Shown here: piece by piece, positions 22,101 through 30,772 of the stretch | Position numbering within the stretch: the first letter of the stretch is position 1 | Layout of the letters: every line of letters begins with the position of its first letter | Notes under the pieces: model-generated | Databases searched by the model: none | Told to the model about the DNA's origin: nothing | Seen by the model: the letters and a program-made list of their open reading frames with translations, nothing else | From: an uncultured Oscillospiraceae bacterium | GTDB taxonomy: Bacteria; Bacillota; Clostridia; Oscillospirales; Acutalibacteraceae | Assembly: GCA_900539845.1 (NCBI GenBank) | Contig: UQDP01000018.1 | Coordinates: 1-34,810, forward strand | DNA: 34,810 nt | Direction: 5' to 3' | Position numbers and translations under genes: made by a program

Positions 22101-23543
22101 TTATTCAGCTAATTGAGACTGAACCTGCTCAGCACGGCGTGCGGCAAGCTCTGTTTCCACTTTTTCGCGCTGTGCCGGTGTATATCGGATAAACAGCAGC
22201 GGAATGATATAAAGCAGGCTGGCTATTGCCGGCGTTAATATTACAAGAGGCCATATCCATTTGTCAAAAGCCGCGCTTTGCGTACCGATATAGACCTCTG
22301 CGCCGTCTATTGCCCTGTAATCGAGCAGATGAAGCGCAAGCGCCGCAAGACCTGCCATAATACCGCTTGATATCTTTGTGAACATAGTCTGCATAGAGAA
22401 AGTAACACCCTCTGTTCTTTTTCCTGTTTTCCACTCCATATAATCAATACTGTCACAGAAAACAGATGTCTGCGCTATGGAATTGGCGCCCATAGGTATG
22501 CAGCCCAATCCGATAAGCGCAAGCGCGAACCAAAGGTTATTACCCTCATAGCCTATGAAAAACGCGATGACACGCACAAGGATATTGGCTGCCTGCATCA
22601 TAATCAGCACGTTCACATACCCTTTAAACCATTTCTTGAGCTTATCGGCAAAAATCATTCCGATAAATCCCGGAAGCCCGGTTATAACCGAATAAATCGT
22701 TGTTAGTCCGAGCGCGCCGATTATGCTGTTTTCTCCGAGAAAATCTGCCGGTATCTCATATTTGAAAAAGTAGGTAACCAGATTTGCGCCGAAACCGAGC
22801 GAACCGAGCAGATTTGCCGCAGTGACAAGCATAAGCATCTTATTTTTGAACAGGAGCGAAAAGCTTTCTTTGAGCGATTCCTGCTGCTGTGCCTTCACGA
22901 CACGCACCCGTTCCTGCGCGGCGCTGCATTTCAAGCTGATCATGGCGCCGCCCAAACCGAATAGAACGGCAAACACTATAGTCATAAGCGCCATGCTCGC
23001 GCCTGTTGCGTTTGCGATCATTTCAAGCACCATAGGTATACCAACACTTAAAACCGAATAAACGCAGGAACCGATTGTTCTTGCCCACTGCACAAATCCG
23101 TCTCTTTCATTCGTTTCGGGAGATACGCAGGAGGTGATTCCCCATATCGCTACATCCTGAAGCGTGTAGGCAAGGTCCCAGCATATATACATGATTATAA
23201 AATAGGATATCCTCAGCCACAGCAGATCATCATCTGTGGAAAAAACAATAAACATCAGCACGGTGAAAATACCGACGGGAAGAGGCGTGTATTTCAGAAA
23301 CGGGCGCAGCTTTTCGCCGTTTTTAAAGGTGTGCTTATCTATATACGAGCCTACGATTGGGTCATTTATACCGTCCCACACTTTCATGACGATAAGCATA
23401 ACGGAAACAGCCAGCGCGGGAAATAACGCAATATCCGTCAAAAAGTAATTAAAAAACGAACCGCCTATCAGCGAATAGACCATATTCTGCCCGCTCAGAC
23501 CCAAATAATAACTTATCTTTTCCTTTTTTGAAATATATTTCAT
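22101..23543 (-). CDS. GPH-family sugar:cation symporter (MelB-like)
   Basis: Membrane transporter (480 aa) of the glycoside-pentoside-hexuronide:cation symporter family, with about twelve membrane helices. The N-terminal pattern YYLGLSGQNMVYSLIGG, and MKVWDGINDPIVGSYIDKHTF containing the family's Asp pair, correspond to the cation and sugar site of MelB. FVQWARTIGS and GVTFSMQTMFTKISSG are also typical. AGAGG lies 11 bases before the ATG at 23543; a GTG and ATG slightly upstream (23555, 23552) are in frame but too close to it. It stands alone, with no glycosidase or kinase gene beside it, so the sugar cannot be guessed. Confidence 0.88.
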   Translation of the reverse strand: MKYISKKEKISYYLGLSGQNMVYSLIGGSFFNYFLTDIALFPALAVSVMLIVMKVWDGINDPIVGSYIDKHTFKNGEKLRPFLKYTPLPVGIFTVLMFIVFSTDDDLLWLRISYFIIMYICWDLAYTLQDVAIWGITSCVSPETNERDGFVQWARTIGSCVYSVLSVGIPMVLEMIANATGASMALMTIVFAVLFGLGGAMISLKCSAAQERVRVVKAQQQESLKESFSLLFKNKMLMLVTAANLLGSLGFGANLVTYFFKYEIPADFLGENSIIGALGLTTIYSVITGLPGFIGMIFADKLKKWFKGYVNVLIMMQAANILVRVIAFFIGYEGNNLWFALALIGLGCIPMGANSIAQTSVFCDSIDYMEWKTGKRTEGVTFSMQTMFTKISSGIMAGLAALALHLLDYRAIDGAEVYIGTQSAAFDKWIWPLVILTPAIASLLYIIPLLFIRYTPAQREKVETELAARRAEQVQSQLAE

Positions 23544-23696
23544 TGCTACCATCACCTCTTTGATCTAATTGTAGCATATTATACCGGATAAAAATATGTA
23601 TAAAAGGCACAAGATTAAAAACTTATCTTTGTTTAAAATAACAGTATAATTTCGTTATAAATTTTTCAAATATGTATTTAAGTTTTCTTGCTTTTC

Positions 23697-23705
23697 TGAT
23701 ATAAT
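23697..23705 (+). promoter_or_regulatory. Extended -10 promoter of the PurF-like gene
   Basis: TGATATAAT (TATAAT at 23700-23705), with only a weak -35 match. The resulting leader is about 25 bases, too short for a purine riboswitch. Confidence 0.55.
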
Positions 23706-23736
23706 ATTGCCGAAACAAAAGGAGGAGTTTAAAAAT

Positions 23737-25143
23737 ATGGGCGGTTTTTTTGCAACAGCATCTAAAGAGGACTGCGTTTTTGATCTGTTTTTCGGCGTGG
23801 ATTACCATTCACATCTGGGAACAAGACGTGCTGGTCTTGCCGTTTATGATGAAAACGAAGGATTTGACAAGGCTATCCACAACATTGAGAACGCGCCTTT
23901 CCGCACGAAATTCACAAAAGAATCTAACGAGATGCATGGAACACTCGGAATAGGCTGCATTTCGGATTTCGAGGCACAGCCGATACTTGTGCGTTCACAC
24001 CATGGCACCTTCGCCATCACCACGGTGGGTAAGATTAACAACGCAAATGAAATCGTTGATAACATCATCAAATCAAACATTCATTTTTTTGAAATGCAAA
24101 ACGGCGATATCAACCCTACCGAACTTGTTGCGGCAATAATCAATCAGAAGGATAACTTTATTGAGGGCATCCGCTATGCGCAGGAGATCATAGACGGCTC
24201 TTTGAGCATGCTGATTCTTACCCCAAAGGGTATTTACTGCGCAAGAGACAGACTGGGCAGAACGCCTATAGTGCTCGGTAAAAAGGATGAGGGCTATTGC
24301 GCGAGCTTCGAGAGTTTCGCATATCTCAATCTCGGCTACAGCGATTACCGAGAGCTCGGTCCGGGTGAAGTTGTGGTTATGACGGCGGACGGAGTAAAAA
24401 CGCTTGTCGCGCCGGGAAAGGATATGAAAATATGCACTTTCCTCTGGGTATATTACGGATATCCGTCCTCATCTTACGAGGGAATCAGCGTTGAAAAAAT
24501 GCGCTACAACTGCGGCGAACTGCTTGCAAAAAGAGACGACGTGAAGCCGGATATCGTTGCCGGAGTGCCTGATTCGGGCACGGCCCATGCGATCGGCTAC
24601 GCGAACCAGTCAGGATTTCCGTTTTCACGCCCATTTGTTAAATATACACCCACCTGGCCGCGTTCATTTATGCCCACACATCAGAGCAAACGCAACCTTA
24701 TCGCAAAGATGAAGCTGATACCAATCCATGATCTTATCGAGGGCAAGAGCCTGCTGCTGATAGACGATTCGATCGTGCGCGGAACACAGCTTCGGGAAAC
24801 AACGGAATTCCTTTACTCAAGCGGCGCAAAAGAGGTGCATATCAGACCTGCCTGCCCGCCCCTGCTTTTCGGATGCAAATACCTGAACTTCTCGCGCACT
24901 TCATCTGAAATGGAGCTGATCACAAGAAGGGTCATCAAAAAGCTTGAGGGCAAGGACCCGACTGACGAAGTGCTCCGAGAATACGCCGACCCGGACAGTG
25001 AAAAGTATAATAAAATGGTGGAAGAGATCGGGAAAGAGCTTCACTTCACTTCACTCAGATACAACAGGCTTGACGACCTTTTAGAAGCGGTAGGTATAGG
25101 CGAAGAAAAGCTCTGCACCTATTGCTGGAACGGCAAAGAATGA
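23737..25143 (+). CDS. PurF-like amidophosphoribosyltransferase paralogue lacking the glutaminase Cys
   Basis: Protein of 468 aa with the two-domain layout of PurF (glutaminase plus phosphoribosyltransferase). The PRPP loop is intact (LLLIDDSIVRGTQ), and cysteines corresponding to the iron-sulfur ligands appear in MKICTF, FGCKY and LCTYC. The N-terminus, however, reads MGGFFATASK instead of MCG: the catalytic N-terminal Cys is Gly, and the HRGQES, HxRYSTxG and HNGN motifs of the glutaminase site are replaced (YHSHLGTRRAG, GIGCISDFEAQP, VGKIN). It probably cannot hydrolyse glutamine and may use free ammonia or serve another role. AAGGAGGAG sets the ATG at 23737; an in-frame CTG/ATG-less extension upstream is not credible. 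Similar paralogues are, to my knowledge, seen in other clostridia. Confidence 0.82.
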   Translation: MGGFFATASKEDCVFDLFFGVDYHSHLGTRRAGLAVYDENEGFDKAIHNIENAPFRTKFTKESNEMHGTLGIGCISDFEAQPILVRSHHGTFAITTVGKINNANEIVDNIIKSNIHFFEMQNGDINPTELVAAIINQKDNFIEGIRYAQEIIDGSLSMLILTPKGIYCARDRLGRTPIVLGKKDEGYCASFESFAYLNLGYSDYRELGPGEVVVMTADGVKTLVAPGKDMKICTFLWVYYGYPSSSYEGISVEKMRYNCGELLAKRDDVKPDIVAGVPDSGTAHAIGYANQSGFPFSRPFVKYTPTWPRSFMPTHQSKRNLIAKMKLIPIHDLIEGKSLLLIDDSIVRGTQLRETTEFLYSSGAKEVHIRPACPPLLFGCKYLNFSRTSSEMELITRRVIKKLEGKDPTDEVLREYADPDSEKYNKMVEEIGKELHFTSLRYNRLDDLLEAVGIGEEKLCTYCWNGKE

Positions 25144-25213
25144 TCGAGCGCTGAGAGCGTGAGTCAACGTTTTCTGCTCCCTTCTAATGAATTTATAATA
25201 TCCAAAGCATGAC

Positions 25214-25254
25214 AAAAGCGGTCCTAACCTGTAAATTCGGTTGGGACCGCTTTT
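25214..25254. terminator. Bidirectional terminator between the PurF-like and phosphoesterase genes
   Basis: A 16-bp stem (25214-25229 with 25239-25254, one mismatch-like G-U/A-C position) with AAAA on one side and TTTT on the other, usable from both strands by the two convergent genes. Confidence 0.85.
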
Positions 25255-25265
25255 ATTATGGTTAT

Positions 25266-26645
25266 TTAGAACGTAACCGTTGCCGAAACCGTTTCTCCCG
25301 CGTTTTCATAACAGTCAAGCGGAGTCACTTGCAACGTATATTCACCGCTCAGATCCTTTGTGTATTCGGCAGGGAAAATGACATTTACGGTGCTGCTTCT
25401 GTTTTCTGCCGGCAGAATATAATCAGAGCCTACACGAAGCGTATCTTTTGTTTCCTCCTCATTTATCTTAAACGAAACAGGATTCCCCGCACCATCAACA
25501 AGCTGAATATCATAATATGCCACAGCGTCAGGATGCTGCGCCGCTGTAAATGTTATCTCGTCAAGCTTCGTTCCCTCTTCCCCCTCAACCGTACCGATCG
25601 AGCAGTCAAAACCGCTTTCCCATACGGGAGCCGTGGACTGAGATTTGCGTGTATCATAATTATACGCGAAGCTGTCTTTTGAAAGCGGCAAACTGAGCAC
25701 CCAAGGCTCTTTCTGCTCTTCGCCGGTCAGCGCGCTGTAACGGTGGAATACCGCCTGCGAATCGCTGAGTTCAAGAATCATCACCATAGGATTATCCTCT
25801 ATGAATGAGCCGTCATCCTGCGTAAGGTCACATCCTGCATAACATATATAGGACACGCATTGGGTGTTGATAGCCGTATAATTATCCTGCACGATTGAAG
25901 TTTCATCTATAAGCGGCGCATGGGTGTGACCGCTTATGGAAACGACCTGTTCATACTGAGAAAAAAGCTTATCAAGATTTTCGCAGCCATCTGTCTGACT
26001 CATTATCAAAGACCCTTTAGGCGGATGGTGCGTAAGCACAAATACGGGCTTATCGGGCGATTGCTCTATCGCTAACTCTATCTGCTCTTTTGCCCACTCA
26101 AGCGTTTTATCGCTGTAAGCGCTGTCGTCCATACCGCCCTTATCAGGGCTTACGGCAATAAAATGGAAACCGTTTACCACCTTATGCGTCCACGGATTAT
26201 CATTTACGGTATATTTTTCAAAACGGCTGCGCATCTTTCCCTTAAACGGGATCTCCCAGCAATCCACAAAATTCTGAAGCCAATAATCATGATTTCCGAG
26301 TATGTATGAGCTGATGATATCTTCACCGCCGTATACGCTGTCATAAATACGCTTATAATTCTTATAGCTTTCCTCATTGCCGACATCGGTATAATCCCCG
26401 ACATTTATAAGCATATCCACATTCTGTGATTTAAAAAATTCAAGCGCGCTCTGAAAGCTTTGGTCATATACATCGGAACCGCCCTCCGGCGCAAGCTGAA
26501 GATCGCTTAAAATGCCTATTTTCAATGTGCTTTTATCCACAGTATACGTTTGTATTTCAGCGCTCTTACTGCTCTGACATCCGCTTAAAAGAACCAGAGA
26601 GGAAACAACTGCCGCCGCTAAAACAACAGAAACGATTTTTTTCAT
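25266..26645 (-). CDS. Metallophosphoesterase lipoprotein
   Basis: Exported calcineurin-like phosphoesterase (459 aa). It has a lipoprotein signal peptide with lipobox LLSGC (Cys23), so it is anchored on the outer face of the membrane. The five metal motifs are visible in order: SDLQ, NVGDYTD, LGNHDYW, THHPP and GHTHAP. The last 130 residues look like a beta-sandwich. The start is set by AGGAGG with 7-base spacing before the ATG at 26645; the frame is open further upstream into the preceding gene. It is the second gene of an operon, 16 bases after an endonuclease/phosphatase-like gene. The substrate (nucleotides, phosphodiesters or phospholipid head groups) is not evident. Confidence 0.87.
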   Translation of the reverse strand: MKKIVSVVLAAAVVSSLVLLSGCQSSKSAEIQTYTVDKSTLKIGILSDLQLAPEGGSDVYDQSFQSALEFFKSQNVDMLINVGDYTDVGNEESYKNYKRIYDSVYGGEDIISSYILGNHDYWLQNFVDCWEIPFKGKMRSRFEKYTVNDNPWTHKVVNGFHFIAVSPDKGGMDDSAYSDKTLEWAKEQIELAIEQSPDKPVFVLTHHPPKGSLIMSQTDGCENLDKLFSQYEQVVSISGHTHAPLIDETSIVQDNYTAINTQCVSYICYAGCDLTQDDGSFIEDNPMVMILELSDSQAVFHRYSALTGEEQKEPWVLSLPLSKDSFAYNYDTRKSQSTAPVWESGFDCSIGTVEGEEGTKLDEITFTAAQHPDAVAYYDIQLVDGAGNPVSFKINEEETKDTLRVGSDYILPAENRSSTVNVIFPAEYTKDLSGEYTLQVTPLDCYENAGETVSATVTF

Positions 26646-26661
26646 ACACATACCTCCTGCA

Positions 26662-27600
26662 TCAATCAATAACAATATCCGCATAGACCGGATAATGGTC
26701 TGACACAGCACTCATATAATCATCGGAAAGCATCGTAAAGCTTTGCGCCGAAGCAGAACCGTAAATAAATATATGATCATAGGAAGGCTGATCAAAAGAG
26801 CATTCCGTACCGAATGAAGTCTGCACCGCCGAATATTTTGAATCCGTCAGACTGCCTGCGAGCTTCTCATAGATTTCCGGCGCGTCAAGCTCACCCGTTT
26901 CAGCAGTTCTTTCCATCGCATTGAAATCCCCCACGGAAAAAACAGGGCAATTGTATTCCGAGCCGAGAGCGCCGACAAGCGAGATCAGCTCGTCGCTCTG
27001 GGACTGCATCACCTGCATCTCCCGCGCCTCCTGCCCCTCTCTCAGCAGATCAAGGTGTGTGTTTGTAACCGCAAAGCGTTTTCCGCTTTCCTTATGTTCA
27101 AACACTGCCCAGACCGCTCTGCGAAGGCGCGGGTTATCCCCGTTTTCGTATTTCAGCTGACCGCTCTTAACAAGATCGAGCGTTTCTGAGTTATATATCA
27201 TAGCCGTCATACGGACAAATACGCCCGTAGAAACGGGGAAAAGCATTTTATAGCCTTTCGGAAGATTGTTTTTAACGGCGCAATACCATCCGTCGCACAT
27301 CTCCTGAAGACCCGCAACATCGGGTCTTACGGTCTCCAGAACCGTTTTAAACATTTGGGCACGCGGCTTTACGGGAAGTCCTCCCCAGCTCTCATAGCCG
27401 ACAAGAAGATTGCTGCTCATGATTCTGACAGTGCCGTTTTCGGCAGGTGAAGCGTCCTGTGAAAGCGAATCCGCAAAACCCTGCGGCAGAGCCGCGCCTG
27501 AAATATTTCCTCTTACTTTAAAAACGATTGTGGGAACGATTATTACTGCACATAAAAAAATGCAGACTGCTGTTATAACGATCTTCTTCACCTTGCTCAT
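26662..27600 (-). CDS. Exported endonuclease/exonuclease/phosphatase (EEP) family protein
   Basis: Protein of 312 aa with an N-terminal signal anchor (KIVITAVCIFLCAVIIVPTI) and an EEP fold domain. Motifs in order are MSSNLL, the catalytic Glu in GLQEMCD, NTHLDLL, GDFNAM and the closing SDHYPV. EEP enzymes include DNase I, sphingomyelinases and inositol phosphatases, and this fold also occurs in exonuclease III at the start of the window, though the two share only the fold motifs. The protein would act outside the membrane. It precedes the metallophosphoesterase lipoprotein in the same operon, suggesting joint breakdown of an extracellular phosphoester. Confidence 0.87.
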   Translation of the reverse strand: MSKVKKIVITAVCIFLCAVIIVPTIVFKVRGNISGAALPQGFADSLSQDASPAENGTVRIMSSNLLVGYESWGGLPVKPRAQMFKTVLETVRPDVAGLQEMCDGWYCAVKNNLPKGYKMLFPVSTGVFVRMTAMIYNSETLDLVKSGQLKYENGDNPRLRRAVWAVFEHKESGKRFAVTNTHLDLLREGQEAREMQVMQSQSDELISLVGALGSEYNCPVFSVGDFNAMERTAETGELDAPEIYEKLAGSLTDSKYSAVQTSFGTECSFDQPSYDHIFIYGSASAQSFTMLSDDYMSAVSDHYPVYADIVID

Positions 27601-27620
27601 AACATCACCTGTTCAATTTT

Positions 27621-27648
27621 ATTCTAACATTTTTAAAAATAAAAACAA
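27621..27648 (-). promoter_or_regulatory. Promoter of the exported phosphoesterase operon
   Basis: On the minus strand TTGTTT (27643-27648), a 16-base spacer and TAGAAT (27621-27626), with TG one base before (extended -10). It lies just upstream of the ribosome binding site. Confidence 0.6.
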
Positions 27649-27752
27649 TGCAAAAATCGGAATTAAAAGCCTTAAAAAGCGAAATCAAACATAAAAAAAG
27701 GAAACTGCATTCATGAACAAGTTCAGTAAAAATGGACAATAGAAAAAAGGTA

Positions 27753-27788
27753 CCCCCTATGGAAGAATAAAATAACTACCATAGGGGG
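27753..27788 (+). promoter_or_regulatory. Hairpin covering the orfA ribosome binding site
   Basis: A perfect 10-bp inverted repeat, CCCCCTATGG (27753-27762) and CCATAGGGGG (27779-27788), with a 16-base loop. The 3' arm contains the AGGGGG ribosome binding site of orfA, whose ATG is at 27797. Hiding this site in transcripts entering from outside is a known way for insertion sequences to limit transposition. Confidence 0.6.
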
Positions 27789-27796
27789 ATATTTTT

Positions 27797-28150
27797 ATGA
27801 CAAGAAAGTATAAACACGTTCAAAAATATGAGAAAGAAATATTAATATTAAGAGAAGAAGGCTTAACGCACAGAGAAATAGGCGAACAGTTAGGATTCAG
27901 CCTACAAGAAGTCAGGAAGTTTTTAGAGAGATATAGAGCCAAGCAAAGAACAATTGAAGCCGGATAAGCAATTCATAAAAAAGGCAGACGGTGCAAAAAT
28001 CAAGACGGCAGTTTACCACCATCAATACAAAGGTTAGATAAACTATCTCAAATGAGATATGTAATGGCAAGCAAGGATAGATATATCAAAAGATTAGAAA
28101 TGGAAAATGAATTGATGCGGGATTTTCTCTCGCACACAGAAAGGAAGTGA
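27797..28150 (+). pseudogene. IS3 orfA with an in-frame stop
   Basis: The first 56 codons (MTRKYKHVQKYEKEILILRE onward) encode a helix-turn-helix segment with LTHREIGEQLGFS, ending at TAA (27965-27967). The same frame continues without interruption for 60 more codons to TGA at 28148-28150, encoding a C-terminal part ending in RYIKRLEMENELMRDFLSHT, the usual leucine-zipper-like end of IS3 OrfA. A single nonsense change explains the break. Confidence 0.75.
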
Positions 28151-28997
28151 AGCCAACAATTAAATATCAAGTAATCTTCAAGCACAAGGACAAATACGGT
28201 ATTAGCCAAATGTGTAAGTTCTTCAATGTATCAAGAAGCGGATATTATGCATATCTAAAGAGAAAGAATATACCGGATAGAGATTTACCGCTTGCAGAAA
28301 AGATAAGAGAATGTCAAGAGGAAAGTCACAGAACCTACGGATATCGTAGAGTACATATATGGCTTGAAAGACAAGGAATATACAAGAATCCTAAAACTGT
28401 ACTTCGTGTAATGCAAAAGTACAATTTGCTGTCAGCAGTACGCAGAAAGAAATATCACTATTGTAGTCAATATTTGCACAGATATCCAAATTCACTTAAT
28501 CGTGATTTCTCTGCTGACAGACCAAATCAAAAGTGGGTAACGGATATATCATATATCAAAACAGGACAAGGATTCCTTTACTTATCAATCATAAGAGATT
28601 TGTATGATAACAGCATTGTTGCATACAAAACAGCCAAAGAGCAATCAAACTTGTATTAGATACAATCAGAGAAGCAAAGAGAAAAGAAAAAATCACTGCA
28701 GAGTTGCAGCTCCACAGTGATCAAGGCTTTCAATACACTTCCGAACCGTATTATCGCCTAATTAAAGAATACGGCATTTCGCCTTCAATGTCAAGACGGG
28801 GAAATCCATACGATAACGCTTTAGCAGAAAATTTCTTTTCTATTCTTAAAACAGAGTGCATCCATAGAGTTAAACTCGCTACCTATGATGAGGCTAGCCT
28901 CCTCATAGGTGAATACATCCACTACTACAACAATTTCCGTATTCAAACTAAAACAAAACTGACTCCGTTAGAAAAACGAAATCAGTTTGTTGCTTAA
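28147..28997 (+). pseudogene. IS3 orfB (DDE transposase), frameshifted
   Basis: The GTG start at 28147 overlaps the orfA stop. The frame carries the HTH_21 region (SRSGYYAYLKRK), RTYGYRRVH and the first catalytic Asp in WVTDISY, then stops at TAG (28657-28659). The -1 frame continues with the second Asp (LHSDQGFQY) and the Glu (DNALAENFFSILKTE), ending at 28997. Adding one more copy of the 4 bases ATCA near 28645 restores a single frame reading EQSIKLVLDTI, so loss of one repeat copy is the likely cause. All three DDE residues remain, but the protein is broken. Confidence 0.82.
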
Positions 28998-29073
28998 TAT
29001 TTAATTTCTACCTTGGGTGTGCCTTTTTTGTGCTGTCTGCACAATTTGGGGCAGTTCATGAATGCTGTTTCCC

Positions 29074-29877
29074 TTAAAAATCTGTTATATTTTTTTTGAA
29101 TATATCCAGCGTGTGACTTGAAAGACCCACCATATCCGCTCGTTCACACAGCTTAAAATGAAAATCCATATATGCTTCAAAGGTTTCCTCATCCATTTCT
29201 TTGATCCTTTCTTTAAGCAGAGGAGAGAGCATATCCGTGCCGACAAAATGAAGCCTCTGCACATGCATATTCTCCATCAAGGCGTCAATATCCTCTTTTC
29301 GGTAAAGCTCAAAAACAAGCTCCGGCACAGGCTGCGCGTGAAAATCCGAATCAATATAGCCGTTTTGCCTGTACGCCTTGAGGTTCCCGCGCTGAAACAG
29401 ATAATCGTAGACCGTCAGATCATTCATAACATACGCCGCGAAAACCGTCCCGCCCGGCTTTGTTATTCTGAGCGCTTCCGAAAGTGCCCTTAACTGCTCT
29501 TCCTTTGAAAAAAGATGATACATGGGACCGAGCAGCAGTGTTATATCATAAGTATCACTTTTCAGCGGAAGATCAACGGCATTGCCCTGCGTTATGCTGA
29601 CAGCATGCGTCTGTTTTATCTTGCTTTTAAACACATCGATATTATGTTCAACGAGCTCGACCGCGTCAACGGTATACCCTTTATCCGCCAGAGCGATCGA
29701 ATATCTGCCTGTTGCCGCACCGATCTCAGCTACACGCATCCCGCGGCGCAGGTATTTTTCAATATACCGCATGGTTGTGAGGTATTCAACCAAATTGGAT
29801 CTTCTTAAAAATCTGCTGTCCTCATCATATCCATTATAATAGTTTACTACATAGGATTCCATATCAGGGATGCTCAT
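29074..29877 (-). CDS. Class I SAM-dependent methyltransferase
   Basis: Methyltransferase of 267 aa with the SAM motifs VAEIGAATGRYSIALADKG (motif I), VDAVELVEHN (acidic ribose-binding residue), GNAVDLP and the DITLLLGPMYHL segment followed by ALRITKPGGTV. The substrate is unknown. ATG 29877 overlaps the upstream GNAT gene by 4 bases (ATGA) and has GGAG 8 bases before it; an in-frame ATG at 29892 lies on the ribosome binding site. The stop codon at 29074-29076 lies exactly at the right end of the insertion sequence, so the C-terminus (ending NITDF) may have been set by the insertion. Last gene of a four-gene chain. Confidence 0.85.
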   Translation of the reverse strand: MSIPDMESYVVNYYNGYDEDSRFLRRSNLVEYLTTMRYIEKYLRRGMRVAEIGAATGRYSIALADKGYTVDAVELVEHNIDVFKSKIKQTHAVSITQGNAVDLPLKSDTYDITLLLGPMYHLFSKEEQLRALSEALRITKPGGTVFAAYVMNDLTVYDYLFQRGNLKAYRQNGYIDSDFHAQPVPELVFELYRKEDIDALMENMHVQRLHFVGTDMLSPLLKERIKEMDEETFEAYMDFHFKLCERADMVGLSSHTLDIFKKNITDF

Positions 29878-30296
29878 ATTTCTTTCTCCCATATCATAAG
29901 GTACTCATCGGATACATCTGCTGAGATCCTTTTCCGAACCTTAAATCCGTTTTTTTCGTAAAAGCTTACTGCCGCTGTGTTTTTGCAATATACATTCAGA
30001 GTAAGGCGTGATCTTCTTTTCTTTACAAAATCGAGCAGTTTTGTTCCTATCCCTAACGAACGGCATTCTTTTGAAACAAAAATGCCTTCAATATAATCTT
30101 CGTTCAGCCCTACAAAGCCGGTTATGTGCCCGTTATCCTCATAAACAAAGACCTCAGCGGAACGGATGCCTGCTCCGGCGTCATCAAAATGATCAAGCCA
30201 GTACTGCTTGGGAATAAAGCTGTGCGCCTGTATATTGGAACGGAGCCATATATCCATAACACTGTTCATATCTTTACTTTGCAACGATCTTATCAT
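29874..30296 (-). CDS. GNAT-family N-acetyltransferase
   Basis: Acetyltransferase of 140 aa. The acetyl-CoA binding motif A is visible as IEGIFVSKECRSLGIGTKLLDFV, followed by the C-terminal NTAAVSFYEKNGFKV pattern typical of GNAT enzymes. The N-terminus (IRSLQSKDMNSVMDIWLRSN) is standard for the family. It overlaps rlmH by 4 bases upstream and the methyltransferase gene by 4 bases downstream, so it is translationally coupled to both. The substrate (small molecule or protein) cannot be deduced. Confidence 0.87.
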   Translation of the reverse strand: MIRSLQSKDMNSVMDIWLRSNIQAHSFIPKQYWLDHFDDAGAGIRSAEVFVYEDNGHITGFVGLNEDYIEGIFVSKECRSLGIGTKLLDFVKKRRSRLTLNVYCKNTAAVSFYEKNGFKVRKRISADVSDEYLMIWEKEI

Positions 30297-30772
30297 TTGT
30301 GATACCTGGAATGATTTAGAATTGAAAAAGCACGGTAGATCTGCTCAAGAAGCACGAGGCGCGCAAGCTGATGGGGCAGCGTGATTCTGCCGAAAGAAAG
30401 CCTGACCCTGCCAAGCGCTTTGATTTTTTCGGATAAACCGAAAGAACCCCCTATAACAAAAGCGATCTTTGAATTGGCAAGACTTATTTTTTCGATTTCC
30501 GACGCTATCTCGTCAGACCGCAGCTCTTTCCCCTCGATACAAAGAGGAATGACCGCCGCGCCCTTGGGTATCTTGCCGGCGATTCTTTCCCCTTCTTTTT
30601 CAATTACAGTTTCAATCTCGGCCAAGGACGGGTCATCGCCGCAGCGTTCCTCAGGGATCTCAATGATCTGCGTTTTCGCAAAGGCAGACAACCTTTTCAG
30701 ATACTCCTCACAACCGTTTTTTAAATATTTTTCCTTAAGTTTTCCGACACATATAACACTTATGCTTATCAC
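30293..30772 (-). CDS. rlmH: 23S rRNA (pseudouridine-1915-N3)-methyltransferase RlmH
   Basis: SPOUT-fold methyltransferase (159 aa) that methylates pseudouridine 1915 in helix 69 of 23S rRNA. Diagnostic motifs are the N-terminal ISVICVGKLKEKYL, FVIGGSFGLS for SAM binding, and the conserved C-terminus RITLPHQLARLVLLEQIYRA with final YHK. Length is exactly that of the family. It overlaps the WalJ-like gene by 4 bases upstream, an arrangement also common in other Bacillota where these genes neighbour each other. Confidence 0.96.
   Translation of the reverse strand: MISISVICVGKLKEKYLKNGCEEYLKRLSAFAKTQIIEIPEERCGDDPSLAEIETVIEKEGERIAGKIPKGAAVIPLCIEGKELRSDEIASEIEKISLANSKIAFVIGGSFGLSEKIKALGRVRLSFGRITLPHQLARLVLLEQIYRAFSILNHSRYHK

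Larger units (their letters stand above)
27700..29072 (+). mobile_element. IS3-family insertion sequence, degenerate
   Basis: The outer 19 bases at the left (27700-27718) and right (29054-29072) match in inverted orientation at 18 of 19 positions. A second matching block appears at the same distance inside each end, so the imperfect inverted repeat is about 60 bases. Length is about 1.37 kb, with the orfA-orfB order and a GTGA overlap between the frames, as expected for IS3. Both frames are disrupted. The exact outer boundary is uncertain by a few bases because A runs flank both ends; an A-rich target duplication is possible but cannot be resolved. Confidence 0.85.

Noticed and set aside
23560..23736. 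A purine riboswitch in front of the PurF-like gene
   Set aside because: The extended -10 element predicts a leader of only about 25 bases, and no paired aptamer-like structure is visible.
25209..25682. A 157-codon plus-strand frame after the PurF-like gene
   Set aside because: It begins inside a bidirectional terminator and is antisense to the phosphoesterase lipoprotein gene.
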